From contig JASMLR010000002.1 in NCBI GenBank assembly GCA_030748575.1, positions 27,939 through 91,938 of the forward strand: a stretch of 64,000 bases of DNA. Reading direction: 5' to 3'. The stretch comes from Phycisphaerales bacterium (GTDB lineage: Bacteria > Planctomycetota > Phycisphaerae > Phycisphaerales > SM1A02). The position numbers were made by a program, and so were the translations under genes. Shown piece after piece: positions 1-8,283 of this stretch (within the stretch, counting starts at the first letter, position 1; each line of letters starts with the position of its first letter). Below the pieces are notes generated by a model. The model was not told where the DNA came from. It did not search any database and was given only the letters and a program-made list of their open reading frames with translations.

Positions 1-1031
1 CGTTGAAGGATGGACTCGGCCGTTGCGATCATCTCCGCGTGGTGTCGGCGTTCTTCTGCCTCGTCCGCGCGGCAGATTACGACCTGCTCAACCTTGTCAA
101 ACTGATGGATGCGGTACAGGCCCGCCGTATCACGTCCCGCCGCGCCCGCTTCACGCCTGAAACAGGTCGATCGAGTCGCCATCTTCATCGGAAGCGATGC
201 CGCTTCGACAATCTCGTCCGCGTGCCTCCCCATGAGCCCGACTTCGCCGGTGCCGGCGAGAAACAGGTCCTGCCCCGCGCCGCGGGCCGACTCTTCGATG
301 TGATAGGCCTGCTCGCGGCCTTCCGGGAAGAACCCCGTGCCGAGCATGCACTCCTCCCGAACAATGACCGGTACGGACACGGGGGTGAAGCCAGCCTCAC
401 TCGTGATGACGTCCATGGCGAATTGAAGCACCGCTTCGTGAAGTCGCATGCCATCGCCGATCAGGCTGTAGTGGCGTGTTCCGCCAACCTTGACCGCCCG
501 CTCAAAGTCGACCAGGCCAAGTCGGTCCACCAGTTCAAGATGCGTTGCGGGTTCGAAGCCACGCTGGCCCTGGAACGGCGTGGCGGGGTCAAAGCCGTCC
601 GGGCTCCACCGTCGGATTTCCACGTTGTCTGCCGCCGAGCCACCTCGGGGCACGTCGGCGTCGGCCGGTAAGGGGACGTGCAGCAGGAGTGCCCGAAGCG
701 GGCTATCCATCTTCGCGACCTCGGCCTCGGCGTCCTGCACTTGTTTTTTGAGGGCGGCTGGTCGCGTCTCAAGTTCGGCAATTTCGGCCTCAATCGCAGC
801 GACATCGCCGGCGTCCGCGGACTTGAGCTGGCCCTTGAGCGCGCCGATGCGGGGGCCGATCTCCTTGGAGATCCGCTTCTGTTCAGCGCGGGCCGACTCC
901 TGTCTCGACAGCGCTTCCCGGCGGGCGGCATCCAGTTCGAGCAGGGCCGGAATGTCCACATCGACACCCTTTTCCTGAGCGCCGACGATGAACCGCTCGG
1001 GGTCTTCACGCAATGCCTTCAGGTCGATCAT
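1..1031 (-). CDS. serS: Seryl-tRNA synthetase, C-terminus beyond the window edge
   Basis: Charges tRNA-Ser with serine in the cytoplasm. The 343 residues in the window show the N-terminal helical arm that reads the long variable loop of tRNA-Ser (charged heptad-rich stretch, about residues 30-110). They also show the first part of the class II catalytic core, with motif 2 (CFRREAG) followed by LYRIHQFDKVE, a SerRS hallmark. Motif 3 and roughly the last 80-90 residues lie beyond position 1. The ATG at 1031 was chosen because the protein begins MIDLKALRED, the usual SerRS start. It is the last gene of a minus-strand run and starts 39 bases after the nadK stop. A tRNA-Ser(GGA) substrate gene is in the same window. 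Confidence 0.95.
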   Translation of the reverse strand, partial: MIDLKALREDPERFIVGAQEKGVDVDIPALLELDAARREALSRQESARAEQKRISKEIGPRIGALKGQLKSADAGDVAAIEAEIAELETRPAALKKQVQDAEAEVAKMDSPLRALLLHVPLPADADVPRGGSAADNVEIRRWSPDGFDPATPFQGQRGFEPATHLELVDRLGLVDFERAVKVGGTRHYSLIGDGMRLHEAVLQFAMDVITSEAGFTPVSVPVIVREECMLGTGFFPEGREQAYHIEESARGAGQDLFLAGTGEVGLMGRHADEIVEAASLPMKMATRSTCFRREAGAAGRDTAGLYRIHQFDKVEQVVICRADEAEERRHHAEMIATAESILQ

Positions 1032-1070
1032 GTGCGGAAGTGTACCGGGCTGAGGTCCGCCTTCGTCGAA

Positions 1071-1943
1071 TCAGCGGAAGACCGGCGGTGCCGCCCATCG
1101 CATGCGTTCGAGAAGAATCCGCCAGAAGGGTTCGCCCGGTCGAGTGACCATTGGAATGGTCTGGTCGTGCCGAAGGACCTGCACCCTGTCTCCCTCACGC
1201 AGCGGCGACTGCTGTTGGCCGTCAACGACCAGCGTCGTTCCCTCGTTGCACCGGCGAACCTCGATCTCGACGCCGCGAACAGCATCCATGACGATCGGCC
1301 GAAAGGCAAGAGACTGGGGTGCGATGGGGGAAACGACGAGCGCGTCGACGCCAGGCCCGATGATCGGCCCGCCAGCAGACAGGTTGTGCGCCGTCGAGCC
1401 GGTGGGGGAGGCGACGATGAGTCCGTCACCGCGGAGGTGCGGCCCGTGCACCCCTCCGATACGCAGCACGGCCTCGATCATGCGGTACGGCGGGCCGGCT
1501 GTGATGACCGCGTCATTCACCGAGACCGTACGGACGACCGATCCACTCGACTCATGCACCACCTGAAGCAGCATGTGCTGTCGAATGGGTGGCTCGCCGC
1601 CGAAGACCACATCGGCTTGATCTCGAAGTGCGTCGTGGTCGAAGGCGGCGAGAAAGCCCAGACGACCGCAGTTGACCCCGATCAGGGGAAGATCACGCCC
1701 GACGAGCCGCCGGGACTGCCCGATGACTGCGCCGTCGCCGCCCACAACCACCGCCAGGTCCGCGGCGAGTCCCTCCGGGAGTTGGCCACCGTCGGGGCAC
1801 GGATCGTTCAGAAACGCGGAGACATGCGCCCGCAAGTCCTTTTGAATGGCGTCCATGACGCCGCAGATGTCATCGCGGGACCGGTCACCGAGGAGGAGCA
1901 CGCGGGGTTTGTCTCGGGCGGTCATGGGGGCAGTATCGTTCAC
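1071..1943 (-). CDS. nadK: NAD kinase
   Basis: Phosphorylates NAD+ to NADP+ using ATP or polyphosphate; cytoplasmic. At 290 residues it has the normal family length. The GGDG motif is at residues 68-71, a VNDAV segment stands where the family has its conserved N-(E/D) pair, and the second-domain signature DGLIVASPTGSTAHNLSAGG is intact. The ATG at 1943 follows the ABC ATPase stop by 14 bases, so the two are probably cotranscribed. Nothing looks truncated. Confidence 0.95.
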   Translation of the reverse strand: MNDTAPMTARDKPRVLLLGDRSRDDICGVMDAIQKDLRAHVSAFLNDPCPDGGQLPEGLAADLAVVVGGDGAVIGQSRRLVGRDLPLIGVNCGRLGFLAAFDHDALRDQADVVFGGEPPIRQHMLLQVVHESSGSVVRTVSVNDAVITAGPPYRMIEAVLRIGGVHGPHLRGDGLIVASPTGSTAHNLSAGGPIIGPGVDALVVSPIAPQSLAFRPIVMDAVRGVEIEVRRCNEGTTLVVDGQQQSPLREGDRVQVLRHDQTIPMVTRPGEPFWRILLERMRWAAPPVFR

Positions 1944-1957
1944 AACGGGCCCGCCGG

Positions 1958-2905
1958 CTACCCGACGATTCCCTTCGTCAGTCGCATGAATGCAGCTTCC
2001 AGATCGACGCGGCCTCGCCTGAACTCACGGAGCCGAAAGCCCGCGGTGATCAGGCGTGACGGAATCTCCGAGGGGTCGAGTTGCTGGGCGGGGTCCAGGG
2101 CGATCTGAAGGACCGCGTCCCCGCCCACCCGCTCCAGACGCACCTTGGAGATGCCTGGAACGGCTTCGAGCAGTTGGGCGGCTTCTTCCGGTCGAGCTGC
2201 GACGATCGCCTCGTAGGAGACGCCGGATTCCGCAACGCGGAGCGCTTCCTCCATGGCTCCCGAGAAGCACAACGAGCCATGTTCAATGATTCCGACGCTG
2301 TCACAGAGTTCCGCTAGTTCGCTGAGAATGTGCGACGAAATGAGAATAGTCTTGCCGATGCGTCGCAGTTCCTTGAGCAACTCGCGAACCTCGACCCGTG
2401 CTCGCGGGTCGAGCCCTGCAGCGGGCTCATCCATCAACAGCACTTTCGGATCGTGCAGGAGTACGCGGGCGATGGAGAGACGCTGGCTCATTCCTCGACT
2501 CAGCCCTTCCACCTGCATCGTGGCTTTGTGGGTCAGGTCGGTGATCTCGAGCGCGTCGGACACGACCGATCGCCTTCTGGATCCGTGAATGCCGTAGCAG
2601 GCTGCGAAGAACTCGAGATACTCCGAGACGAGCATGTCGTCATAGGTGCCGATGAAGTCGGGGACGTATCCGATGATCGGTCGAATGAGCGCGTTCTGAT
2701 AGCCCACCGTGAGGCCGTCGATCCTCGCTTCGCCCCAACTTGGCTTCAGGAGCGTTGCGAGTATGCGGATGGTGGTCGTCTTGCCTGCGCCGTTCGGGCC
2801 GATGAAGCCGTAGCACGACCCTTCCTCGACCGTGAGGTTGAGGTTGTGCAGCGCCTTGAGGTCGCCGTAGGACTTCGAAAGGTTGATGGTCTCGATGATC
2901 GGCAT
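1958..2905 (-). CDS. ABC transporter ATP-binding protein
   Basis: Nucleotide-binding subunit of an ABC transporter, likely an exporter or a gliding/secretion-type complex. Walker A (GPNGAGKT) lies near residues 36-43, the signature region reads LSRGMSQR, Walker B is VLLMDEP, and the H-loop is SSHIL. An open frame extends 53 codons further upstream. I start at the ATG at 2905 (MPIIETINLS), because ABC homology begins there and the extension would run into the upstream gene. No permease is next to it; the upstream neighbour, 16 bases away, is a 772-aa membrane-anchored protein that may be its partner. The substrate cannot be told from the sequence. Confidence 0.9.
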   Translation of the reverse strand: MPIIETINLSKSYGDLKALHNLNLTVEEGSCYGFIGPNGAGKTTTIRILATLLKPSWGEARIDGLTVGYQNALIRPIIGYVPDFIGTYDDMLVSEYLEFFAACYGIHGSRRRSVVSDALEITDLTHKATMQVEGLSRGMSQRLSIARVLLHDPKVLLMDEPAAGLDPRARVEVRELLKELRRIGKTILISSHILSELAELCDSVGIIEHGSLCFSGAMEEALRVAESGVSYEAIVAARPEEAAQLLEAVPGISKVRLERVGGDAVLQIALDPAQQLDPSEIPSRLITAGFRLREFRRGRVDLEAAFMRLTKGIVG

Positions 2906-2921
2906 GGCTGTAGCGGTGACT

Positions 2922-5240
2922 CTACCGCACCCCTGAAAACGGGTCCGGTCGAGGAGGCGCGTCCGGAAGCCAGGTGCTCCATCGCAGCATGGTCTCACCC
3001 AGGGGCGGGTCGATGGGGTCGCCGTCGATGAACATGGGGACGGGGAGCGGATCGTCTTCGACAAAACCGGTGATCAGAAGCATCGGACCGCCGAGGCCCG
3101 CGCCAAGGTCCAGATCGGCCGCAAATCCTCTCGCCATGCGGTGAACCGCAGGTGGTGCCGGGTCACTGCCGGCGGGCCAGTGCGGCGGGGGCGTGAGGCG
3201 ATAGAGCCCCAACAGTTCAACCGCGTCATGTCGGGGCGGCGCAGCAGATCGAAGACCAAACATCTTGTGGATGCCTGCCGCCAGAGACTCAAGGTGCGCC
3301 GATGCCGCATGGCCAGCCTCGGGCTCAGGCAGCGTTGCCAGATCGAGGACACCACCGGGAGGGATGGGGTCCGTGAGCGACCACGCCCACACGTTGGCCG
3401 GCATGGAGGGTGGGCCGCCGTCTCGACGCGGGGGTCGTCTGGACTCGACCCAGAGCAGCGTGACATCCCGCAGCGGCGAGGCCAGGCCGCTTTGGAGACG
3501 CCCGCTCAGTTTCAGGCGGCCGGCTGCATCTCGCACCGTCGTGACCGGGGCGACGCTTCGGAGCCACGGGCCGTCGTCGGCCGCATTCGAATACCCGAAG
3601 CGTTCCATGGCGAATGATTGCGACGTGGCTCGGGCTTGCATGGGCACCTGATGCGGTGACTCGGCATCGGTCCGCAGCAGTCTGGTGTCCATGAAGGTGG
3701 CCCGGCCCGGGCCCTTGGTCGCCCACGTGTCGATACGGGCGGGAAAGCCATCAACGCCGGCGATCCCGACGTCGCGGCGCCCAGCGCCCGGAATGCGAAG
3801 GTCCACCCAACTCCGCACTCGCTGTACCGGTGTGTGCGCCAGTTCATCCACGATCGTGAAGTGTCTCCCCTCGACGCCGCTGAGGCTCACGCCCCCCGCG
3901 ACGGCCCAGGCGGCCACAGCGCCGACCCCACCGAGCACGCCAAATGCTGGCCACGCCAGATCGGGCCGGCCCAGACGATGCAGGCCCCACCACAAGCCGG
4001 GCCCACCGAGCAGAAGCCACCCGATCACCCACCCGAAGACCAACGCCAGTCTGCCCCCGGCGGCCACGGTCTGTTGAATCCCGGAATTGACGATGTCGTC
4101 TGAAAGGGGGGTGATGGTGGCGGCCGCTGGCGGCAGTCGCGAGCCTTCCGCGCGCTGCCGCCGCTGCCGTGGTGTGAGGGCGTCACCGCGGCGGCCAAGG
4201 ATCGGATTCCAGAAGGTGGCGGCGGCTGGGAGGGGCCCGGTCTGGTCCTCCTGCACGGTGTAGCGGGTCAGCACGGGCGAGGCCACGTCCAGGCCAAGGA
4301 CCGTCAGCCTTCCATGGCCGGCGGGTCTGGCGATGGCAAGCGGCTGGCCCGAGGGCGAGGCAAGAACCTCATGCCAGGGCTGACTCGGCCCGACCGCACC
4401 CGGGAAGACGGTGATCGGAAGGTCACCCGGCTGCAGTGGCGCCAGGGGGTCCGGTGATAGCGCCGTCGCGAGCGACCTGAGCGAGATCGAGACCCGCTCG
4501 CTCGGAGGGTCGAGTACCTGGGGCCACAGCGGGCGGCTTCCTCGAATCTCCCACGGATCGCCCACCGTTGGGAGCGACACGATGAGGTGCCCGCCCGCTT
4601 CGAGCCACCCGCGGAGCGCATCGCGTGATGCGGCCGACAGATCGTCCGGGCGGCCGGTCATGAGTATGGTCGACGCAGGTGCCAGGCCCGCTGCATCGTC
4701 GGGGACTGCGTCGGGTGGGATCGTCCGAACGAACGTTTCGATGGTGGTCCAGGGAGTGATGCTGGCCGTCGTCTGGGCGTCGTAGTCTTCGAGGCCGCCG
4801 CTGCGGTCGCCGACAACAAGGATGAGTTCGGCGCCCTCGTCCAACGACAAGACGCCCGGGTCGGTGTCCGACACCTGGGTCGAGGCCAGCAGGGTGAGAT
4901 CGTCCGGGTGGCGCAGCGAAATCCTCATGGGCCGATCAGTCACTCGGGGGACCAGCCCGTAGATCCACTCACGAACCGGCGCGCCCGCGAGCGGAATGGA
5001 CTGTGACCGCGCGACGGTGTCGCCGTCAGGGGTTCGTGACTCCCATTCAAGCACGTAGGCGCCGGGCTCAAGTGATCCGGGATCAACCGCAACCTCAATC
5101 CCCGCATATCGCCCCGGCGGAAGTACGTTGGCTGCCCCCGCCTGAACGACTTCGATGGTTGGCGGCGCGGCCGCAGCACGCAAGCACGGCGTCATCGCCG
5201 CTCCTGTCAGGACCACGGCGAACTGGAGGCGCCGATTCAA
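2922..5240 (-). CDS. Large membrane-anchored periplasmic protein, unknown function
   Basis: A 772-aa protein I do not recognise as a named family. A hydrophobic N-terminus ending in an Ala-rich cleavage-like site (residues 1-26) suggests export. Residues 40-130 look like a beta-rich ligand or surface domain. Residues 135-330 resemble the glutamine-amidotransferase-like or DUF4350-type fold seen in membrane proteins beside ABC genes (a DALRGWLEAGGHLIVSLP segment). Two membrane helices follow (about 397-417 and 429-452), then a long second soluble half. The start ATG overlaps the upstream peptidase stop by 4 bases (ATGA), and the ABC ATPase follows after 16 bases. The placement suggests it acts with that ATPase; this is inference. 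Confidence 0.7.
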   Translation of the reverse strand: MNRRLQFAVVLTGAAMTPCLRAAAAPPTIEVVQAGAANVLPPGRYAGIEVAVDPGSLEPGAYVLEWESRTPDGDTVARSQSIPLAGAPVREWIYGLVPRVTDRPMRISLRHPDDLTLLASTQVSDTDPGVLSLDEGAELILVVGDRSGGLEDYDAQTTASITPWTTIETFVRTIPPDAVPDDAAGLAPASTILMTGRPDDLSAASRDALRGWLEAGGHLIVSLPTVGDPWEIRGSRPLWPQVLDPPSERVSISLRSLATALSPDPLAPLQPGDLPITVFPGAVGPSQPWHEVLASPSGQPLAIARPAGHGRLTVLGLDVASPVLTRYTVQEDQTGPLPAAATFWNPILGRRGDALTPRQRRQRAEGSRLPPAAATITPLSDDIVNSGIQQTVAAGGRLALVFGWVIGWLLLGGPGLWWGLHRLGRPDLAWPAFGVLGGVGAVAAWAVAGGVSLSGVEGRHFTIVDELAHTPVQRVRSWVDLRIPGAGRRDVGIAGVDGFPARIDTWATKGPGRATFMDTRLLRTDAESPHQVPMQARATSQSFAMERFGYSNAADDGPWLRSVAPVTTVRDAAGRLKLSGRLQSGLASPLRDVTLLWVESRRPPRRDGGPPSMPANVWAWSLTDPIPPGGVLDLATLPEPEAGHAASAHLESLAAGIHKMFGLRSAAPPRHDAVELLGLYRLTPPPHWPAGSDPAPPAVHRMARGFAADLDLGAGLGGPMLLITGFVEDDPLPVPMFIDGDPIDPPLGETMLRWSTWLPDAPPRPDPFSGVR

Positions 5241-6634
5241 GGCCGCCCCATGGCCGCCATGGACGCAATGACGGCCGCGTGGGAGCGTGTGCCGCCCCGG
5301 TAACTCGCGACGTCGAACTTCTCGTTTGGTGAGTGCACGCGATCGTCGTCCAGCCCGAAGCCGATCAGCAGCGAGTCCGCGCCAAGCACCGTCTGGAATG
5401 AGCCAACGACCGGGATGGACCCGCCGCAGCCGACGAGCACGGCTCGTCGGTTCCAGATCTTCTCAAGGCCGACCTGTGCTGCCTCCAGCCAGGGGGAGGC
5501 GGTGGGCACCTGAATCGCGGGGTTGCAGCCGTGCGAGACGATGGACCAGGTGCACCCCTCCGGGAGGGCCTGGTCGAGGTGCCGGCGGATCGCCGCCTCA
5601 ATCGCGGCCGGATCCTGCCCGGGGACGAGTCGGCAACTGAACTTGGCGTTGGCCTGCGCCGGGATGACCGTCTTTGCGCCCTCCCCTCCGTACCCGCCGG
5701 TGATGCCATTGATGTCGAGCGTCGGTCGTGACCAGATGCGTTCAAGCACACTGCATCCGGCTTCGCCCGTCGATGACGAGAGTCCCGCTTCCGCGAGGAA
5801 TGCCGACGCATCGAATCCAAGATTGTTCCACTCAGTCAACTGCGCATCGGAGGGGTTCTGGACACCATCGTAGAACCCGTCGATCGTCACGCGCCCGGAA
5901 GCGTCGTGCAGGCCGCCGAGGATCTTCGCAAGTTCGTTGAGCGGGTTGACGACAGCGCCTCCGAACATGCCCGAGTGCAGATCGTGGCTCGGGCCGTGCA
6001 ATGTGACGTCCAGATAAACCATGCCGCGAAGCATCGTCGTGATGGCCGGCGTGCTCGGATTCCACATTCCGGTGTCGGACACGATGCATACGTCTGGCCG
6101 GAGTTCGTCGGCGTTGGCTTCGAGGAATGGATCGAGGCTTGGGCTTCCGCTCTCTTCTTCGCCTTCGAGCAGTACGGTCGCCCGAATGGGAATGCCACCT
6201 CCGACGTCATTCCAAGCGCGGAGCGCTTCCAGGAACATCATGAGTTGACCTTTGTCGTCGGCGGCACCTCTGGCCACGATCTGCTCGCCGTTGGCGCCGG
6301 CTCGAAGCACCGGTTCAAACGGCGGCGCATCCCAGAGTTCCAGCGGGTCGGGTGGCTGCACGTCGTAGTGGCCGTAGTACAGGATGTGCGGCGCGTTCGG
6401 TGGACCGTCGACATGCCCGACGACCATCGGGTGCCCCGTCGTCTCACGTACTGCAGCCTTGAAGCCTGACTCTGTCAGATACCGGGCGCATAACTCAGCC
6501 GCCGTCAGGACGTCGGCGTCATGGTCCGAGTCCGTGCTGACACTCGGAATTCTCAAGAGGTCGAAGAGCCGCTGCATCTGGGACTCGTGTGTCGAGTCGA
6601 GGTGTGCCAGGACCGTGTCGAGTGATGTTGACAT
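5237..6634 (-). CDS. M20 family dipeptidase / metallopeptidase
   Basis: A 465-aa zinc hydrolase of the M20 (ArgE/DapE/carnosinase) family. Metal-binding segments are visible: YGHYDVQP (His89, Asp91), GAADDKGQ (Asp126/127), LEGEEESGS (about 157-164), and a late GGSIPVV...H pattern. The dimerisation lid domain sits in the middle. Full-length M20 dipeptidases of this kind cleave Xaa-Xaa dipeptides in the cytoplasm. No signal peptide is seen. The gene starts 24 bases after the MauE/thioredoxin gene and overlaps the next gene by ATGA. The specific substrate is not deducible. Confidence 0.9.
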   Translation of the reverse strand: MSTSLDTVLAHLDSTHESQMQRLFDLLRIPSVSTDSDHDADVLTAAELCARYLTESGFKAAVRETTGHPMVVGHVDGPPNAPHILYYGHYDVQPPDPLELWDAPPFEPVLRAGANGEQIVARGAADDKGQLMMFLEALRAWNDVGGGIPIRATVLLEGEEESGSPSLDPFLEANADELRPDVCIVSDTGMWNPSTPAITTMLRGMVYLDVTLHGPSHDLHSGMFGGAVVNPLNELAKILGGLHDASGRVTIDGFYDGVQNPSDAQLTEWNNLGFDASAFLAEAGLSSSTGEAGCSVLERIWSRPTLDINGITGGYGGEGAKTVIPAQANAKFSCRLVPGQDPAAIEAAIRRHLDQALPEGCTWSIVSHGCNPAIQVPTASPWLEAAQVGLEKIWNRRAVLVGCGGSIPVVGSFQTVLGADSLLIGFGLDDDRVHSPNEKFDVASYRGGTRSHAAVIASMAAMGRP

Positions 6635-6658
6635 GAAGGGGTCTCGGTTCAGGACGTC

Positions 6659-7690
6659 TCAGAAGCCATGCCATGGAAGGCAGGCCGGGTCAATGAAGTC
6701 TTCCGCCTCCTGGGCGCACTGCACGACACCATCCTCGATGGCAACGACAACGGGGGGCGTCATCAGCCAGTCCACGCCGACGGGCAGCTCCACTTCGGCG
6801 CAGTCCACACATGGATTCTCGAGTTGCCCGTCCTCGATGAAGCCTTCCTTCATCTCCGGGATGGCGACGATCGTCGTGGGGGCCGGCGGATCGTAGGAGA
6901 AGTACTCCAGCAGCAGGTCGTGGCAGTGTTCGCACGTCCTGCTGTAGAAGATGAGGTACTGCCGGCCGTCCTCCAGGGAATCCGGCAGGGCGGTCACCCA
7001 GGAAATCAGGTCGATGTCACGTACACGCCGGCCGGGCCAGTCCGAGGTGTCCAGACTGTAGTAGCCCGGGAGTGTGCGGCCGGGCGTCTCGGTCGTGATG
7101 GGGTCGATGGTCTGCGCCGGCGCATCGGTGGACTCAACCTCGGTGGGGCCGCCGACGTCACCGGAGACGGCGCCCACCCGGATGAATGTTGTCAGGCCGA
7201 GGGCCACCGTAGTGATGGTCGCCAACGCCCAGGCGATGCGATTTGATGCCACACGGACCGGCCGGACAGGAAGTCCGATCGTGAGGATGAGGAGCGTGAG
7301 GTCGATGGAGAGCATGAGCCATGCTGGCGGCGAGTAACTCCCCAAGCATCCGCAATTGGTGAGGTTGCCATTGAAAATCTCGTACAACAGCACGCCGCAG
7401 AACGTCGACAACATGACGATCGCGCAACTCTTTGCCAGTCGCGGAATGAAGAGCATGATGGCGACGGCGGCGAATTCAATGGTGATGAATATCGAAAGGG
7501 CCGCGTACAGGTCCCATCCTGCTCCGTCGAGCAACTTGCGGAGGTGTTCAGGCAGGAGCTTCGGGGTCCGCTCCACGAGTTTGGTGGCGGCACCCACGGT
7601 GATCCACAAGGGAACGATGAGCCGAACGAGCACCAGCCCGGCTATGCCGGCGGGACCGTACGACGGAGATGTGCGAGAAGGATCGGTCAC
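6659..7690 (-). CDS. MauE/DoxX-like membrane protein fused to a thioredoxin-like domain
   Basis: A 343-aa protein in two parts. Residues 10-165 form four predicted helices of the MauE/DoxX type with the family motif NCGCLG (Cys113, Cys115). After a short helix and linker, residues 225-343 form a thioredoxin-like domain with CEHC (Cys253, Cys256), plus another Cys pair near the C-terminus. MauE-type proteins are thought to pass electrons across the membrane for disulfide formation, so a self-contained redox relay is likely. I chose the GTG at 7690 because it makes a 4-base GTGA overlap with the gmhA stop; an in-frame ATG at 7723 would add 11 residues inside gmhA. Confidence 0.75.
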   Translation of the reverse strand: MTDPSRTSPSYGPAGIAGLVLVRLIVPLWITVGAATKLVERTPKLLPEHLRKLLDGAGWDLYAALSIFITIEFAAVAIMLFIPRLAKSCAIVMLSTFCGVLLYEIFNGNLTNCGCLGSYSPPAWLMLSIDLTLLILTIGLPVRPVRVASNRIAWALATITTVALGLTTFIRVGAVSGDVGGPTEVESTDAPAQTIDPITTETPGRTLPGYYSLDTSDWPGRRVRDIDLISWVTALPDSLEDGRQYLIFYSRTCEHCHDLLLEYFSYDPPAPTTIVAIPEMKEGFIEDGQLENPCVDCAEVELPVGVDWLMTPPVVVAIEDGVVQCAQEAEDFIDPACLPWHGF

Positions 7691-8283
7691 GTGGTCTGGT
7701 CTCCCTGCGGTCTGGTCGCCCACGCATCGAGGCCTTCACAGAGCAGGTGAATGAGTACCTGATGGGCGTCCTGAACATGAGCTGAGTCATTGGCGTCGAC
7801 GACGATGGCGTGGTCACAGAGCGGCAGGCTCTCGCCGCCGTCTCCGCCGAGCAGCCCGACGGTCGCGCAGCCCATGGCCCGCGCGGCCGTCAGCGCATTG
7901 ACGATGTTGGCGCTTCGGCCCGATGTTGAGAGGACAACGAGCACGTCGTGTTCGCTTGCCAGTGCCTGCAGCGGCCGCGTGAAGATCTGTTCGAATCCGA
8001 AGTCGTTGGCAATACAGGTCAGTGCCGTCGGGTCCGCGGCGAGCATGGCTGAGGCCAGTGGACGCCGATCCGCGCGGTAGCGGCCCACGAGTTCTTCGGA
8101 AAGGTGCAGTGCCTGCGCAGCAGAGCCGCCGTTGCCGGCGGTCCAGATAGTCCCGCCCGCTTGCAGCCGATCGATCATGAGATCGAGCATGGCTGCGACG
8201 ACATCGCTGTGCTGTTGCAGCGACTGGACGGCGCGGGTGGAGCCTTGGAGCCGCGCTTCGATCATCTGTGTGTGTTCCATCAA
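7687..8283 (-). CDS. gmhA: Phosphoheptose isomerase / SIS-domain sugar isomerase
   Basis: Converts sedoheptulose 7-phosphate to glycero-manno-heptose 7-phosphate, the first step toward LPS inner-core heptose. At 198 aa it is the normal GmhA size. The phosphosugar-binding loops GNGGSA (50-55) and STSGRS (119-124) are present, as is the GmhA-type segment LSEELVGRYRADRRPL. The ATG at 8283 overlaps the cysteine desulfurase stop (ATGA) and the downstream gene starts inside its stop (GTGA), so all three should be co-translated. Other heptose genes are not in the window, so a related role (such as a DiaA-like SIS protein) cannot be excluded. Confidence 0.85.
   Translation of the reverse strand: MMEHTQMIEARLQGSTRAVQSLQQHSDVVAAMLDLMIDRLQAGGTIWTAGNGGSAAQALHLSEELVGRYRADRRPLASAMLAADPTALTCIANDFGFEQIFTRPLQALASEHDVLVVLSTSGRSANIVNALTAARAMGCATVGLLGGDGGESLPLCDHAIVVDANDSAHVQDAHQVLIHLLCEGLDAWATRPQGDQTT

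Noticed and set aside
678-2108. A long plus-strand open frame of 476 codons
   Set aside because: It runs antisense to serS and nadK, both with full motifs. High G+C produces such shadow frames.
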